Source: Hydrogenophaga sp. (GTDB lineage: Bacteria; Pseudomonadota; Gammaproteobacteria; Burkholderiales; Burkholderiaceae_C). From it: a DNA stretch of 50,080 bases. The translations under genes were made by a program, and so were the position numbers. The notes below the pieces were generated by a model. It was not told where the DNA came from, made no database searches, and saw only the letters and a list, made by a program, of their open reading frames with translations. The stretch lies in contig NZ_JAHVAB010000036.1 in the NCBI RefSeq assembly GCF_019264445.1, positions 1-50,080 on the forward strand. The letters run 5' to 3'. Within the stretch, counting starts at the first letter, position 1, and every line of letters begins with the position of its first letter. Positions 48,598 to 50,080 of this stretch are shown piece after piece.

Positions 48598-50040
48598 ATG
48601 AAAAAACTCATTGCAACCCTGTTCCTGGGCATGGGACTGGCCTTTGGCGGCCTCAACGCCATGGCACAAACGGCAGCGCCTGCTGCCGACGCACCCGCCG
48701 CTGCAGCGCCTGCTGCCGCACCCGCCATGGCCGCACCGGCCGAAGCACCTGCGGCGGCTGCAGCCGCCGCTCCCGCTGAAGCCGCAGCGCCTGCCGAAGC
48801 GGTCAAGGAGACCATGGACAAAGGCGACGTGGCCTGGATGATGATCTCCACCGTGCTGGTCGTGCTGATGGTGGTGCCGGGCCTGGCGCTGTTCTACGGC
48901 GGCCTGGTGCGCAGCAAGAACATGCTGTCGGTGCTCATGCAGGTGATGGTGGTGTTCTCGCTGATCTCCGTGCTGTGGGCCGCTTACGGCTACAGCGTGG
49001 CGTTCGGCGGTGAAGGCCTGATCATCGGCAACTTCAGCAAGGCCTTCCTGCTGGGCATCAAGCCCGACACGCTGGCTGCGACGTTCACCCCTGGCGTGAT
49101 GATTCCCGAGCTGATCTTCGTTGCCTTCCAGGCCACGTTCGCCGGCATCACCTGCGCCCTGATCGTGGGCTCGTTCGCCGAGCGCATGAAGTTCAGCGCC
49201 GTGCTGCTGTTCTCGGTGATCTGGTTCACCTTTAGCTACCTGCCGATCGCCCACATGGTCTGGGGCGCCGGTGGTTACCTGTTCAGCAAGGGCGCCCTGG
49301 ACTTCGCCGGCGGCACCGTGGTGCACATCAACGCGGCCATGGCCGGTCTGGTGGGCGCCTACATGGTGGGCAAGCGCATCGGCTACGGCAAGGAAGCGCT
49401 CACGCCTCACAGCCTGACGCTGACGATGGTCGGTGCTTCGCTGCTGTGGGTGGGCTGGTTCGGCTTCAACGCCGGCTCCAACCTGGAAGCCAACGGCGGT
49501 GCAGGCCTCGCCTTCATCAACACGCTGCTGGCCACCGCTGCTGCGGTGCTGGCCTGGTGCATCGGCGAAGCGCTGAGCAAGGGCAAGGCCTCCATGCTGG
49601 GTGCTGCCTCCGGTGCGGTTGCAGGTCTGGTCGCCATCACGCCGGCTTGCGGCTCGGTCGGCCCCATGGGCGGCATCGCCATCGGCCTGATCGCTGGCTT
49701 CCTGTGCCTCTGGGGTGTGACCGGCCTGAAGAAGATGCTGGGTGCTGACGACTCGCTCGATGTGTTCGGCGTGCACGGCGTGGGCGGCATCGTGGGTGCG
49801 TTGCTCACCGGTGTGTTCTCTGCCGGTTCGCTGGGCGGCATCAAGGGCGACGACTACTCCATCGCCAGCCAGATGGTGGTGCAGGCCGAAGGCGTGCTGA
49901 TCACCATGGTGTGGTCGGCTGTGGTCGCCTTCATTGCCTACAAGATCGTCGACATGGTCATCGGCCTGCGCGTCAGCGAAGAAGCCGAACGCGAAGGCCT
50001 GGACATTTCCGCACACGGCGAGACGGCCTACAACCGTTAA
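48598..50040 (+). CDS. amtB: Ammonium transporter AmtB with Ala/Pro-rich leader (480 aa)
   Basis: A signal peptide (KKLIATLFLGMGLAFGGLNA) is followed by about 40 residues of Ala/Pro repeats, then an eleven-helix Amt channel: DVAWMMISTVLVVLMVVPGL, AAYGYSVAFGG, VVHINAAMAGLVGAYMVG (first pore His) and FGVHGVGGIVGALLTGVF (second pore His). It exports no energy-coupling domain and conducts ammonia or ammonium across the inner membrane under GlnK control. The last helix ends EREGLDISAHGETAYNR. Coupled to glnK. Confidence 0.96.
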   Translation: MKKLIATLFLGMGLAFGGLNAMAQTAAPAADAPAAAAPAAAPAMAAPAEAPAAAAAAAPAEAAAPAEAVKETMDKGDVAWMMISTVLVVLMVVPGLALFYGGLVRSKNMLSVLMQVMVVFSLISVLWAAYGYSVAFGGEGLIIGNFSKAFLLGIKPDTLAATFTPGVMIPELIFVAFQATFAGITCALIVGSFAERMKFSAVLLFSVIWFTFSYLPIAHMVWGAGGYLFSKGALDFAGGTVVHINAAMAGLVGAYMVGKRIGYGKEALTPHSLTLTMVGASLLWVGWFGFNAGSNLEANGGAGLAFINTLLATAAAVLAWCIGEALSKGKASMLGAASGAVAGLVAITPACGSVGPMGGIAIGLIAGFLCLWGVTGLKKMLGADDSLDVFGVHGVGGIVGALLTGVFSAGSLGGIKGDDYSIASQMVVQAEGVLITMVWSAVVAFIAYKIVDMVIGLRVSEEAEREGLDISAHGETAYNR

Positions 50041-50041
50041 G

Positions 50042-50063
50042 CCCCCCGAGCTCCGGCGGGGGG
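50042..50063 (+). terminator. GC-rich hairpin after amtB
   Basis: Stem CCCCCCG/CGGGGGG with loop AGCTCCGG directly after the stop. No T-tract is visible before the window ends, so it may be a terminator or a 3' stabiliser. Confidence 0.4.
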
Positions 50064-50080
50064 TGCGGATGCCACCACGC

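Overview
The window is high-GC chromosomal DNA of a beta-proteobacterium, most likely a member of the Comamonadaceae (Hydrogenophaga/Acidovorax type). This rests on the protein style, the Burkholderiales-type porin, IclR and tripartite-transport proteins, and a comM-glnK-amtB neighbourhood. The assignment is inferred from sequence character, not from a database search.

Host backbone is present only at the two ends. On the left are the 5' part of an aldehyde dehydrogenase gene and the 3' third of comM (a YifB-type AAA+ helicase used in natural transformation). On the right are the 5' two thirds of comM, a sigma-54-type promoter, glnK and amtB. Everything between, about 45.3 kb (1661-46940), is one genomic island inserted into the Walker B codons of comM. 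Removing it and one copy of a shared CCATG rebuilds a 518-codon comM frame exactly. The joined island ends would give two 9-bp inverted arms around an 8-bp spacer, the architecture of a tyrosine-recombinase core site. The likely mobility genes are a tightly overlapping set at the right end: three large tyrosine recombinases and a small HTH/coiled-coil protein, resembling Tn554 tnpABC or RIT elements.

Island cargo from left to right. (1) 1.7-5.2 kb: a defence-like block with a small ORF-XRE-reverse transcriptase operon behind a structured 0.5-kb leader, then an XRE regulator divergent from a PD-(D/E)XK nuclease. (2) 5.2-20.9 kb: an aromatic-acid catabolic cluster with a Rieske dioxygenase (alpha, beta, reductase), a PdxA/TphB-family dehydrogenase, a complete class I P450 system of CYP199 type, SDR and aldehyde dehydrogenases, a TRAP binding protein, a thiolase and an IclR regulator. 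Several genes are broken or fused by internal deletions (AraC::hydroxyacyl-CoA dehydrogenase, FAH::porin, a truncated extradiol dioxygenase). I infer a route in which the P450, SDR and ALDH oxidise a para-substituent of a benzoate and the TphA-like dioxygenase attacks the resulting dicarboxylate. (3) 21.5-30 kb: an AAA+ ATPase/cysteine-phosphatase pair, small secreted proteins, a HEPN-like protein, three copies of a 66-residue orphan family, an SRAP peptidase, a gene behind a LexA box, an HNH protein beside a very large inverted repeat, and an IS21 remnant. (4) 30.5-40 kb: a sulfite/envelope-stress module with LysR, a YeiH-type transporter, secreted proteins, two ECF sigma/anti-sigma-like pairs, a beta-propeller, a DUF305 protein and SorAB sulfite dehydrogenase. 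A shared promoter-like motif appears at two places in it, with a weaker third match.

The strongest candidates for undescribed biology are the comM-targeting recombinase-trio island, the small ORF-XRE-RT operon, the AAA+/phosphatase pair, the triplicated 66-aa family with the nearby LexA box, and the ECF-controlled SorAB module. I found no rRNA, tRNA or CRISPR array.
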